A stretch of DNA of 64,000 bases from Ensifer canadensis. Lineage in GTDB: Bacteria > Pseudomonadota > Alphaproteobacteria > Rhizobiales > Rhizobiaceae. The notes under the pieces were generated by a model that made no database searches, was not told where the DNA came from, and worked only from the letters and a program-made list of their open reading frames with translations. Below are positions 35,952 to 44,113 of this stretch, one piece after another; position 1 is the stretch's first letter; each line of letters begins with the position of its first letter. Both the position numbers and the translations under genes were made by a program. The DNA lies in the NCBI RefSeq assembly GCF_017488845.2, contig NZ_CP083371.1, forward strand, positions 1,054,001 to 1,118,000. Direction: 5' to 3'.

Positions 35952-36940
35952 GTGACGCCCTGACCGTCAATGATCTGACGTGCAATTTCGATGTGTCGGC
36001 CCCCTGGCTGAACCGGGTCCTGGAGCGCAAGCCGCGCCAGTTCGTGCGCGCGGTGGACGACATCAGCTTTTCCGTGCCGATGGGCGGCTGCCTTAGTCTC
36101 GTGGGAGAATCCGGCTGCGGCAAGTCGACCGTCGCCCGGCTTGTCACCGGCCTCTATCGCGCCACGGAGGGTGAGGTTCGTTTTGCGCCGGGTCGCTCCG
36201 GCGAGCCCCTTTCCGCCCAGATGATCTTTCAGGATCCTTTCGCCAGCCTCAATCCGCGCTGGCGGGTGAAAAACATCATCGCCGAGCCGCTGCGCGAGCT
36301 GAAGCTGCGCAATTCGGAAGCAGAGGTGATGGAGCGCGTCGGCGAATTGCTGCGCATCGTCGGACTTGCGCCTTCTGATGGTTCGAAGTTTCCGCACGAG
36401 TTTTCCGGCGGCCAGCGACAGCGCATTTCGATTGCGCGTGCGCTTGCCGGTGAGCCGGAATTCCTTGTCTGCGACGAACCAACCTCGGCACTCGACGTAT
36501 CGGTACAGGCGCAGATCCTCAATCTGATGCGCAAACTGCAGGATGAGATGGGGCTCACCTATCTCTTCATCAGCCACGACATGAGCGTCGTCCGCCATAT
36601 GTCGGACCGGATTGCAGTGATGTATCTCGGCCGCATCGTCGAGGAGGCGGACACGGAAACGCTTTTCGCCAATCCGCGCCATCCCTATACGCGGCTGCTG
36701 CTGGAAACGATCCCCGATATCGCCGAACCGAAGCGCCAGCGCAGCATCACGGCCAGTGAAGTGCCGAGCCCGCTCAATCCGCCGTCGGGCTGCACTTTTC
36801 ACCCGCGTTGTCCGCTGGCTGATGCCCGCTGCAAGAGCGAACGTCCGGCAATGAGAAGCTTTGCCGATGGTTCCCGCGCGGCATGCCACCGCGTCGAGGA
36901 AGCTGTCGCGTCAATGGCAAAGCCGACGCAGGCAGCCTAG
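35948..36940 (+). CDS. ABC transporter ATP-binding protein, DppF type
   Basis: From ATG 35948 (AGGAG upstream, four-base overlap with the DppD-type gene) the 330-residue ATPase has Walker A GESGCGKSTVAR, Q-loop IFQDPFASLNPRW, signature FSGGQRQRISIARAL, Walker B FLVCDEPTSALDVS and H-loop ISHDMSV, plus the C-terminal extension HPYTRLLLETIPD and CTFHPRCPLADARC. It completes the five-subunit importer. A strong terminator follows at 36962. Confidence 0.94.
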   Translation: MSDALTVNDLTCNFDVSAPWLNRVLERKPRQFVRAVDDISFSVPMGGCLSLVGESGCGKSTVARLVTGLYRATEGEVRFAPGRSGEPLSAQMIFQDPFASLNPRWRVKNIIAEPLRELKLRNSEAEVMERVGELLRIVGLAPSDGSKFPHEFSGGQRQRISIARALAGEPEFLVCDEPTSALDVSVQAQILNLMRKLQDEMGLTYLFISHDMSVVRHMSDRIAVMYLGRIVEEADTETLFANPRHPYTRLLLETIPDIAEPKRQRSITASEVPSPLNPPSGCTFHPRCPLADARCKSERPAMRSFADGSRAACHRVEEAVASMAKPTQAA

Positions 36941-36961
36941 CCCAAGCGTCATCACAGAATG

Positions 36962-36997
36962 AAAAAGCTCCGGAGGTAGTTGCCTCCGGAGCTTTTT
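36962..36997. terminator. Bidirectional Rho-independent terminator
   Basis: AAAAAGCTCCGGAGG (36962-36976) pairs perfectly with CCTCCGGAGCTTTTT (36983-36997) around a six-base loop. It lies between the converging importer operon and racemase gene and can serve both strands. Confidence 0.95.
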
Positions 36998-37022
36998 GTT
37001 TTCAGTCAGTTGCAGCTGTTTG

Positions 37023-37757
37023 TTAAGCTACCGTATCCACAAGGCGGGTGACGGCCGCAGACTTAACCCGCGGATAGTCATAGGCGCCCACCTTGGAGGT
37101 GGTATAGCCCGCGCCAACCAGTGCTTCGGCGAGCTTGATTGCAGCGGTCACGCCGTCGATCACCGGCATGCCCGTTCTAAGCTTAAGCCGGTCGCACAGT
37201 TCCGACATTCCGGCACAGCCGAGAATGATCGCCTCAGCGCCATCCTCATGCTTGGCGCGCAGGATTTCCTGTACGAGCATTTCCTCCGTGTGGGCGAGGT
37301 CTTCCTCCAGCGCCAGCACCGGCATATCGACAGAGCGCACCTTGCGACAGCGGTGGCCCGCACCATAGGCGTCGACCAGGTCCTCGATGATCGGCACAGA
37401 GCGCGGCAATGTCGTGATGATGGAGAAGCGCGAGGCGATATTCATCGCCACTTGGATGGCGGCCTGGCAAATGCCGATGACCGGTCCGCGGGCGATCTCA
37501 CGTGCAGCGCCAAGGCCGGGGTCGTCGAAGCAGGCAATGACATAGGCATCGAACCCGCGCGCCTCTCCGGCGCGGATTTCGGCAAGCATCGCCGGCACCG
37601 CCATGGCTTCGTCCGCATGGCCCTCGATGCTGGCGGGACTTGTGGTCGGGTTGACGGACTCGACCAGCGTCGGGGCGGCTGCAACCCGCTCGGCGCTGCG
37701 GTGCGCCTGTTCGGTCATCGAGGCAGTGGAGTTCGGGTTGACGAGAAGGATGCGCAT
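37023..37757 (-). CDS. Asp/Glu/hydantoin racemase family, probable allantoin or hydantoin racemase
   Basis: The 244-residue protein has the cofactor-independent racemase marks: RILLVNPNSTASMT at the start, the first catalytic cysteine in VIACFDDPGL (about residue 80) and the second in IILGCAGMSEL (about 184). ACFDDPGL is the form found in hydantoin and allantoin racemases. These interconvert R and S allantoin or 5-substituted hydantoins. The neighbouring (S)-ureidoglycine aminohydrolase favours the allantoin reading, but hydantoin remains possible. A 37-residue open frame ends three bases before its start. Confidence 0.88.
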   Translation of the reverse strand: MRILLVNPNSTASMTEQAHRSAERVAAAPTLVESVNPTTSPASIEGHADEAMAVPAMLAEIRAGEARGFDAYVIACFDDPGLGAAREIARGPVIGICQAAIQVAMNIASRFSIITTLPRSVPIIEDLVDAYGAGHRCRKVRSVDMPVLALEEDLAHTEEMLVQEILRAKHEDGAEAIILGCAGMSELCDRLKLRTGMPVIDGVTAAIKLAEALVGAGYTTSKVGAYDYPRVKSAAVTRLVDTVA

Positions 37758-37760
37758 GGA

Positions 37761-37874
37761 TCAGTTCATTTTCGTTTTGAGGGCGGCAAAGGACGCGATG
37801 TCGGGTGTCCGCATCTCGAACTGACGATCGGAGGTGATGTAGTTGTTTGGCTGTTCGGTGAAGTCAAAGTCCAT
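37761..37874 (-). CDS. Possible 37-residue small protein upstream of the racemase gene
   Basis: An ATG at 37874 (GAGAG seven bases upstream) opens a short frame starting MDFDFTEQPNNYITSDRQFE and ending TKMN, with the stop three bases before the racemase ATG. Composition is acidic and protein-like, and position suggests translational coupling. I do not recognise it; it could also be the truncated head of a lost gene. Confidence 0.4.
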   Translation of the reverse strand: MDFDFTEQPNNYITSDRQFEMRTPDIASFAALKTKMN

Positions 37875-37966
37875 CAATGAGCTCTCAGGTCAGCGCGGTC
37901 GGTTGTCACACCGGTCGATGGCCGTCGTTTAAGTGGTTGCCACAGCATATCAAGTTACGGTACACA

Positions 37967-37994
37967 ATATTGTCTACAATTTTGTAGTCAATAT
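37967..37994. promoter_or_regulatory. Inverted repeat, candidate operator of the GntR/FCD regulator
   Basis: ATATTGTCTACAA (37967-37979) and TTGTAGTCAATAT (37982-37994) form a 13-base inverted repeat with one mismatch and a two-base spacer. It lies between the divergent racemase and regulator genes. Its core TTGTCTACAA resembles the palindrome at 28603, so both are candidate sites for the regulator encoded at 38066. Confidence 0.65.
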
Positions 37995-38065
37995 CAAACT
38001 GCAGTGAGTGGAATTGACTTTGAACGCTGGCCGACGAGAGTATGCGAACGGCTATGGGAGATTTC

Positions 38066-38752
38066 ATGTACAATGCGGACGAGACCGCCGGAGCGCCGAC
38101 GGCTATCATTTGTGAGAAGATCTGGCTTGCCATTGCGGAGCGGCGCCTGCGCCCAGGCACCCGCCTCAAGGAAGAGCAGCTTGCCGAGATTTTCTCCGTC
38201 AGTCGCGCCCGTATCCGCCAGGCGCTGACCGCGCTCGAACGGGATGGGCTGGTTACGATCATGCCGAACCGGGGCGCCTTCGTATCCGAGCCGTCGGTGG
38301 ATGAGGCGCGCGACGTCTTCGTGACGAGAAGGGCGATCGAGCAGCGGGTGGTCGAGCGCTTGTGCGAGCGGGCGACGGTGGAAGACATCGAGCGTATGCG
38401 CTCCCATATCGACGAGGAACGGGTTGCGGGTAGGGCAGGCGATCTCTCTGCAATCGTTCGTCTTTCCGGCGGATTCCACCTGCTTTTGGCGGAGCTCTCC
38501 GGCTCTGCCTTCCTTTTCGGCATCCTGCGCGACCTGGTTTCGCGCACATCGCTGATCACCGCCATGTACCGTTCGAAACACCTGCACAATTGCGGGCCGG
38601 ACGAGCATATGGCGGTCGTCGACCGCATCGCGGCGAGGGATGTGGACACGGCAATCCGTGAGATGGCCGAACATCTGCATCACGTCGAGGCGGAACTGGA
38701 TCTCGACGAAGAGAAGGATCAGCCGCGCGACCTGCGCGCAGCACTGCTTTGA
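38066..38752 (+). CDS. GntR-family regulator with FCD domain
   Basis: The protein has a GntR winged helix (IAERRLRPGTRLKEEQLAEIFSVSRARIRQALTALERDGLV, in the first 70 residues) and a C-terminal FCD helical bundle with the metal/ligand histidines in GGFHLLL, DEHMAVV and AEHLHHVEAEL. Start at 38066 is preferred because GGAGAT lies five to six bases upstream; ATG 38042 is in frame and possible. It is divergent from the racemase gene and 75 bases ahead of the ureidoglycine aminohydrolase gene. It probably represses the ureide genes and the importer operon until an intermediate binds. Confidence 0.9.
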   Translation: MYNADETAGAPTAIICEKIWLAIAERRLRPGTRLKEEQLAEIFSVSRARIRQALTALERDGLVTIMPNRGAFVSEPSVDEARDVFVTRRAIEQRVVERLCERATVEDIERMRSHIDEERVAGRAGDLSAIVRLSGGFHLLLAELSGSAFLFGILRDLVSRTSLITAMYRSKHLHNCGPDEHMAVVDRIAARDVDTAIREMAEHLHHVEAELDLDEEKDQPRDLRAALL

Positions 38753-38827
38753 CATTCCATTGGCAATAACCCAACCGCACCGCTCTTGTGAGGAGGCAGT
38801 GCCTGTTTTGAGAACTGAAGGACGGAA

Positions 38828-39655
38828 ATGACTGGTCGTAATTACTATGCGCCCCATGGCGGCGCTCCGGAACAAACGCAGCTCCTGACCGACCGTGCGG
38901 TCTTCACCGAAGCCTATGCGGTGATTCCGAAGGGCGTGATGATGGACATCGTCACCAGCTATCTACCGTTCTGGGACAAAACCCGCCTGTGGATATTGTC
39001 GCGACCTTTGTCCGGTTTTGCTGAAACATTTTCGCAGTACATCATGGAAATCGCTCCAGGCGGCGGCAGCGACCGGCCGGAACTCGATGAGGGCGCTGAG
39101 GGCGCGCTGTTCGTCGTCGAGGGTGAACTGACCGTCACGCTTGATGGCAATGAGCACCGCATGCAGCCCGGCGGCTTTGCTTTCATTCCGCCGGCCAGCA
39201 ACTGGGCGGCGCATAACAGAAGCGAATCTCCCGTTCGCTTCCATTGGGTCCGCAAGGCCTATGAATACGTCGACGGCCTTCCTGCTCCCGAAGCCTTCTT
39301 CACCAACGAGGCTGACATCACACCGTCCGCCATGCCCGGCACTGAAGGCAAGTGGGCAACGACGCGTTTCGTCGACCCGACCGATCTGCGGCACGACATG
39401 CACATGACCATCGTGACCTTCGAGCCGGGCGCGATCATTCCCTTTGCCGAAACCCACGTGATGGAGCATGGCCTCTACGTGCTTGAGGGCAAGGCCGTCT
39501 ACCGGCTTAACCAGGATTGGGTCGAGGTCGAAGCCGGCGACTATATGTGGCTTCGCGCATTCTGCCCGCAGGCCTGCTACGCCGGCGGCCCCGGCAAGTT
39601 CCGCTATCTGCTCTACAAGGACGTCAACCGTCACATGAAATTGCGCGCGCGCTAA
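38828..39655 (+). CDS. allE: (S)-ureidoglycine aminohydrolase (bicupin)
   Basis: The 275-residue bicupin matches E. coli YlbA/AllE in its C-terminal domain: HDMHMTIVTFEPGA, then FAETHVMEHGLYVLEGKAVYRLNQDW with the manganese ligands Glu, His and His in ETHVMEH, and a Gln ligand in CPQACYAGG. The enzyme releases ammonia from (S)-ureidoglycine to give ureidoglycolate, a late step of allantoin breakdown. AAGGA precedes the ATG. It follows the GntR gene and a strong terminator closes the unit. No allantoinase or allantoate amidohydrolase gene is in this window. Confidence 0.9.
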   Translation: MTGRNYYAPHGGAPEQTQLLTDRAVFTEAYAVIPKGVMMDIVTSYLPFWDKTRLWILSRPLSGFAETFSQYIMEIAPGGGSDRPELDEGAEGALFVVEGELTVTLDGNEHRMQPGGFAFIPPASNWAAHNRSESPVRFHWVRKAYEYVDGLPAPEAFFTNEADITPSAMPGTEGKWATTRFVDPTDLRHDMHMTIVTFEPGAIIPFAETHVMEHGLYVLEGKAVYRLNQDWVEVEAGDYMWLRAFCPQACYAGGPGKFRYLLYKDVNRHMKLRAR

Positions 39656-39680
39656 GATCCGCGGCAACATTGTCCTACCG

Positions 39681-39715
39681 AAACAGCGCCTTCCGAGAAG
39701 GCGCTGTTTCTTTTT
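39681..39715 (+). terminator. Rho-independent terminator after the ureidoglycine aminohydrolase gene
   Basis: AAACAGCGCCTT (39681-39692) pairs perfectly with AAGGCGCTGTTT (39698-39709) around CCGAG and is followed by CTTTTT. Confidence 0.93.
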
Positions 39716-39874
39716 AATCAATGGGATGCGTTAGCAATTTAATGTGCCGCCTTGGGTCGGTGAGGGCCACGCTTTTGCCCCACGGGCCAAGGATATTCGG
39801 CGGTCAGGAGGACAAAAGCGCGATCTCGCTCCTGACTCTCGTCCTCGTTGCGGCCGGCGCGGCACGCCAGCGGA

Positions 39875-40420
39875 TCACCACGGCCCATTAACGTAGAGAA
39901 AATACTTGTCTTTGCGCGCGCCCGGCGGAAGCGGTAGCGAACGCGTCCCCGCCAGTTCGAGCGGCAAATCGGACAGGACGATGGCATGCGGCGCAAGGAC
40001 TGCCGGGAGGCATCGGCTCAGTTTGGCGCTTGTCGCAATATTGTTCGCGTTGACATATGAACCCATATCCGCATGCGCCAGGATGACCTGTCTGTCAAAG
40101 CGGGTGGCAGCGGCACCAAGCGTATCCTCGATGTCGCCAAGCAGCAAATAGTTCTCTGGCGGCGTGCAGTCGGCGAAACAGTCGATCTCGCGATCCAGAA
40201 CATAGATCTCGCGCTCCGGGAGATGGATGCGCAAGTGGTCGTAGGTACGACCGTGACCCAGCCCCATCTCGAACACAATGCCCGGACGGTCGGCTATTTC
40301 TCGGAAGGCCCATTCGAGGCAGATGTGCTGAGCCTCCAGACGGAACAGCAATGTTTCGAGCCGGGAGTCTTTACGTCTCCCTTCAGCGCGCGGTTCTTTC
40401 AGTGTGGCACGTGTCGGCAT
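39875..40420 (-). CDS. Class I SAM-dependent methyltransferase-like protein (Methyltransf_17 type)
   Basis: The 181-residue protein has the SAM-binding motif I VFEMGLGHGRTYDHLR (about residues 49-64) and the following acidic strand end IYVLDREIDC. The run RLEAQHICLEWAF before it and LLGDIEDTL after it fit the small rhizobial methyltransferase family I recall as Methyltransf_17. The substrate is unknown. No conserved neighbours; both flanks are long gaps, so it is probably transcribed alone. Confidence 0.78.
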   Translation of the reverse strand: MPTRATLKEPRAEGRRKDSRLETLLFRLEAQHICLEWAFREIADRPGIVFEMGLGHGRTYDHLRIHLPEREIYVLDREIDCFADCTPPENYLLLGDIEDTLGAAATRFDRQVILAHADMGSYVNANNIATSAKLSRCLPAVLAPHAIVLSDLPLELAGTRSLPLPPGARKDKYFLYVNGPW

Positions 40421-40975
40421 ACTTATCGTCCCTGCGGGTTATGGAATCGAACGCGGCTCGGATGGCTCCAATTGGCGCCGGCGCGGTGGCCTGCAACCGG
40501 TGAATGAAAGATATAGGACGAACGTCCGATGTGCCAGTGCCCAGCCTGTGAGGAAAAAAGCACTGATCTCAAGGAGCATCTAAACTGCAGGAGGCATCTA
40601 AGGTGGACGCGCAACCAGGTTGGCGATTTTGCGACGTTTTTTTTGGGGGCTTCAACGGAGATCCCGACCCCATGAGAAAAGGCCGTGGGCGCGATTGGCG
40701 AGAATAGCCGTCGCCTCAGCCAGCCCGACTACATACGCGGACCCATCTGTGTCCCATTGGCTGGAGTGATCGACCGCTCGTCGCAAATCCCGACGTTCAG
40801 GACGGTATGACTGAGGGGTAGCAAAGGGTCGCACTCTGCCGTCTGCAAGATGCTTATCCAACGACTGTTGTGTGGCGAAACCGGCCATATCCCCCGTCGT
40901 GTGAGCGTTGCCATGGCGCTTAGGGTGTCATTTCGCCCCCTACCGGAATCGCTCCCGCCTTCAACGCGAGCGCTG
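40421..40975. other. Intergenic region, no supported gene
   Basis: This 555-base gap contains a T8 run near 40637 and a 78-codon minus-strand frame (40652-40888) with no recognisable family. I see no reliable gene, RNA or element here. Confidence 0.5.
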
Positions 40976-42784
40976 TCAATCCACCAACTGCGGATTGGTG
41001 GGGCGTAGGCTCTTCGGACGGATCAGACGCAACGAACCGCCGGCGGCGTCCTTTTCGAGTTCCAGCACGCGGGTGAAGAAGCCGTTGGCGCGTTCCCTGC
41101 GCCCGATGTTGACGATTGCCGCCTTGCCCATTTCCTGGTCGAGGAACGTCATCACCTTGCGATAGGCATCGTCTTCCAGTGTATCCAGCGCCTCGTCGAT
41201 GATCAGCCACCGCGGTTTGTGCAGGCCAAGGCGGGCGATCGCCAGAAGACGCATCTCGACTTCGCTCAGATTGAGCTTCTTGCGCATGTCCTGGTCGAGA
41301 CGATCGGCGAGGCGGCCAAGGCCGACCTTGGAAAGCACGCCGCTAAGTTCGCCGTTCTTGAAGCTGTCTGGCGTCTTCGGATAGGCAAGCACCTCTTCCA
41401 GCGTGCCCGGCGCAAAATACGGCGAGCGGGGAACGAAGGCGAGGCCATCATCGATCGGCAGCGAGATGCGGCCATGCCCCCAGGGCCAGAGACCGGCAAT
41501 GGCGCGGAAGAAGGGCGCTTTTTCCACCTCCGCCGCACCGGTGACAAGCACGCGTTCACCAGGATTGATGGTGACATTGGGCTCCGAAAGCTTGATGCAG
41601 CCGGCAGCCGAGACGATCTCGATATGATCGAACATCATCTGCGGTCCATCCGCCGTAACGAACTCGATGCGCTTGTCGCCTTCATGCCGGTCGTCGACGA
41701 CGAGCAGGGCTGAGCGGAACGCGGCGACGCGCATCAATGTCGCGCGCCAGTCGGCAATGGCACCGATGTTGTCGACGAACCAGCGCAGCGATGCGTGCAC
41801 CTGGTTGAAGGCGCCCACGGCCATCATCAGGCCGCCGAAGCTGAGATCGCCGGCGAAATAGACCGGCGAGGCGATGACGATCGGTGCGACGACGGTGATC
41901 CAGCCATAACCGGCCGTCACCCAGGTCAGCCGCGTGACGGCGAGCAGGAGGCTCTGGCTGATCTCCAGAACGGACGCCAGATCCGCCTGCAACCGGCGTT
42001 TCTCGTTCGTCTCACCCGATGACAGCGAGACCGCCTCGATGTGTTCGTTGATGCGCATAAGCGAGAAGCGCAGCGACGCCTCGCGTGCGTAGTGTTCGCC
42101 GTTGAGCTTGACCAATGGCCGCCCGACGAGCCAGCTCAGCCATGACGCAGTGCCTGCGTAGAGAATAGCAGCCCAGACCATGTAGCCAGGAATGTTGATG
42201 GCCATGCCCGAGATGTGAAAGACGAACCCGTCCGACAGCGACCAGAGCACGCCGATGAAGCCGGCCAGCAGGATGCCGGATTGGATCAGCCCAATCGTCA
42301 GCCCAGCGGAGAGATCTGACAGATGACGTGCATCCTCGTGTATGCGCTGGTCTGGATTGATGCCGATGGCGCCGGCATTGGCCAGCCGGAACGCGCGCGC
42401 CGGCTTCATCCATTCGTGGATGAGATCGAGTGTCAGGCCTTCGCGGAGCTTCAGCCGAACAAGCTGGCCGAGCCATGTCTGCAGAACATTGAAAACGAGC
42501 AAAGCTCCGGCGATCTGGGCGAAGACAACGAGCTGGTGCAGGAAGGCCGGGAGGTCACGTCTTTCCAGCGTGTCGTAGAACGGCTTGTACCATCGATTGA
42601 GGATGATCTGACCGAAGGCAGTGGTGACGATGACGGTCAGGATACCAAGGGCGAGCCAGATGATCCGGTTTCGGAGCGGCGAAGCCATGAAGGCTGCATG
42701 CATCATCCGTAACTGGGCGCTAAGGGGTTGTTCGTCGTTGGCCTCTACCCGACCATTGTTCTTGCCGTTTGTTGGGTTCGGCAT
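40976..42784 (-). CDS. BacA/SbmA-YddA-like ABC transporter fusion with degraded ATPase motifs
   Basis: The protein (602 residues from ATG 42784; a GTG at 42814 would add ten) has an ABC_membrane_2-type domain: AFGQIILNRWYKPFYDTLERRDLPAFLHQLVVF, ARAFRLANAGAIGINPDQRIHEDAR and about six helices. It resembles rhizobial ExsE-like and mycobacterial vitamin B12 transporters. The ATPase domain is unusual: Walker A reads VTGAAEVEKAPFFRAIAGLW, lacking the GxGKS core; the signature is LSEVEMRLLAIARL instead of LSGGE; Walker B RWLIIDEALDTLE is intact; and the H-loop histidine is replaced (VNIGRRE). ATP hydrolysis is therefore doubtful. It stands alone, divergent from a methyltransferase gene. Confidence 0.85.
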   Translation of the reverse strand: MPNPTNGKNNGRVEANDEQPLSAQLRMMHAAFMASPLRNRIIWLALGILTVIVTTAFGQIILNRWYKPFYDTLERRDLPAFLHQLVVFAQIAGALLVFNVLQTWLGQLVRLKLREGLTLDLIHEWMKPARAFRLANAGAIGINPDQRIHEDARHLSDLSAGLTIGLIQSGILLAGFIGVLWSLSDGFVFHISGMAINIPGYMVWAAILYAGTASWLSWLVGRPLVKLNGEHYAREASLRFSLMRINEHIEAVSLSSGETNEKRRLQADLASVLEISQSLLLAVTRLTWVTAGYGWITVVAPIVIASPVYFAGDLSFGGLMMAVGAFNQVHASLRWFVDNIGAIADWRATLMRVAAFRSALLVVDDRHEGDKRIEFVTADGPQMMFDHIEIVSAAGCIKLSEPNVTINPGERVLVTGAAEVEKAPFFRAIAGLWPWGHGRISLPIDDGLAFVPRSPYFAPGTLEEVLAYPKTPDSFKNGELSGVLSKVGLGRLADRLDQDMRKKLNLSEVEMRLLAIARLGLHKPRWLIIDEALDTLEDDAYRKVMTFLDQEMGKAAIVNIGRRERANGFFTRVLELEKDAAGGSLRLIRPKSLRPTNPQLVD

Positions 42785-43063
42785 CGATGCGAATCTCTCC
42801 GTCACGATCTCCACAGGGGAAATATAGCCTGCCGAGCCCGGTCTCCCTAGCGCCGATTGTCGTTATCCAAATCAGCAGAAGGCAATTTGGGTGGCCCCTG
42901 TTGCCCAAGCAACAGCATTCGGGCTGCAAAACTCAATTCAACAAGGGGCTGGACGACAGTGCGGCACGCGCCCCAAAAGGCATGAAACTGATTGTATCCA
43001 TATAAAGAGGGTTCATAGTTCCGATCGATGAGACACGAGAGCGCATCCACGGGAGGAACGTGC

Positions 43064-43912
43064 ATGTCCAACAATCTCGACCACATCCGTGAGCAGCAGA
43101 AGGATATCTGGGACCGGTTTTCAACCGGCTGGCAGAAATGGGACGAACTGGTTCTGGGCTGGCTCGCTCCGTTCGGCGATGCAATGATCCACCAGGCCAA
43201 GCTTAGGGATGGTGACCATGTTCTCGATGTCGCGGCTGGCACCGGCGAACCGGGGTTAACGGCCGCCGCTTTGGTCCCGAAGGGTCGAGTGACGGTAACA
43301 GACCTGTCCGAGCGCATGCTCCAGGTGGCCGCCGAGAATGCCCGACATCGCGGTCTCAGCAATTTCACGACCGAGATATGCGACGCCGGCAGTCTGCCTT
43401 TTGCCGATAAATCCTTCGACGCGGTACTATGCCGGTTCGGGTTCATGTTTTTCCCGGATGTCGGCGCGGCGGCGCGACAATTCAGTCGTGTCGCGAAACC
43501 TGGCGCGCGTGTTTGTGCTGCTGTTTGGAGCGGGCCTGAAAAAAATCCCTGGGCGACGACAATAATGGCAACGATCGCGCGGCACGTGACTTTGCCCGCG
43601 CCGATGCCCGGCGCGCCCGGCCTGTTTCGTTGCGCAGCCGCGGGCATGATGTCGGCGGCATTCGCCGACGCAGGTTTGCAAGATGTCGATGAGCGGGAGA
43701 TCTCAACGGTGATGGTGCACGAGTCTCCCGAACGGTATTGGACCTTCATGACCGAAATAGCGGCGCCCGTGGTCGCGGGGCTGGCTCAGGCGGACGCCGC
43801 GACGCATGAGGCGATCAAAAATGAGGTTCTTGATTTGGCGCGTCGGTCCATGCGCGGCAACAAGGTCGAGTTACGTTCTACTGCGACGATTGTCACGGGA
43901 ACACGAAGATAA
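43064..43912 (+). CDS. Class I SAM-dependent methyltransferase
   Basis: Starting at ATG 43064 (GGGAGGAACGTGC upstream gives a strong ribosome site), the 282-residue protein has motif I VLDVAAGTGEPGLTAA (about residues 52-67), motif II VTVTDLSERML and the post-motif FDAVLCRFGFMFFPD. This is the UbiE/Coq5-like methyltransferase type 11 pattern. The acceptor is not evident from sequence or neighbours. The gene is divergent from the BacA-like gene and is followed by a 200-base gap without a clear gene. Confidence 0.88.
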   Translation: MSNNLDHIREQQKDIWDRFSTGWQKWDELVLGWLAPFGDAMIHQAKLRDGDHVLDVAAGTGEPGLTAAALVPKGRVTVTDLSERMLQVAAENARHRGLSNFTTEICDAGSLPFADKSFDAVLCRFGFMFFPDVGAAARQFSRVAKPGARVCAAVWSGPEKNPWATTIMATIARHVTLPAPMPGAPGLFRCAAAGMMSAAFADAGLQDVDEREISTVMVHESPERYWTFMTEIAAPVVAGLAQADAATHEAIKNEVLDLARRSMRGNKVELRSTATIVTGTRR

Positions 43913-44113
43913 GGGCAGACGAGGACACGGCGGGGCTTTCAGACACGACCGTGCATGGAGAACACTGTCTGAGGGTCGCGATCAACAATAACCGCACCAG
44001 ACGCCAGGACTTGAAGTTGCTCGTCGACGAGGTCGTCCGGCTTGGCCGGGAAATCGTCCGGGCGAGCGCAGCTGCCTGAATGGCCCGCAAACCCCAGGGC
44101 GTGACGTTCGTTG

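Noticed and set aside
40652..40888. A 78-codon minus-strand frame
   Set aside because: No ribosome site, no recognisable pattern and no conserved context.
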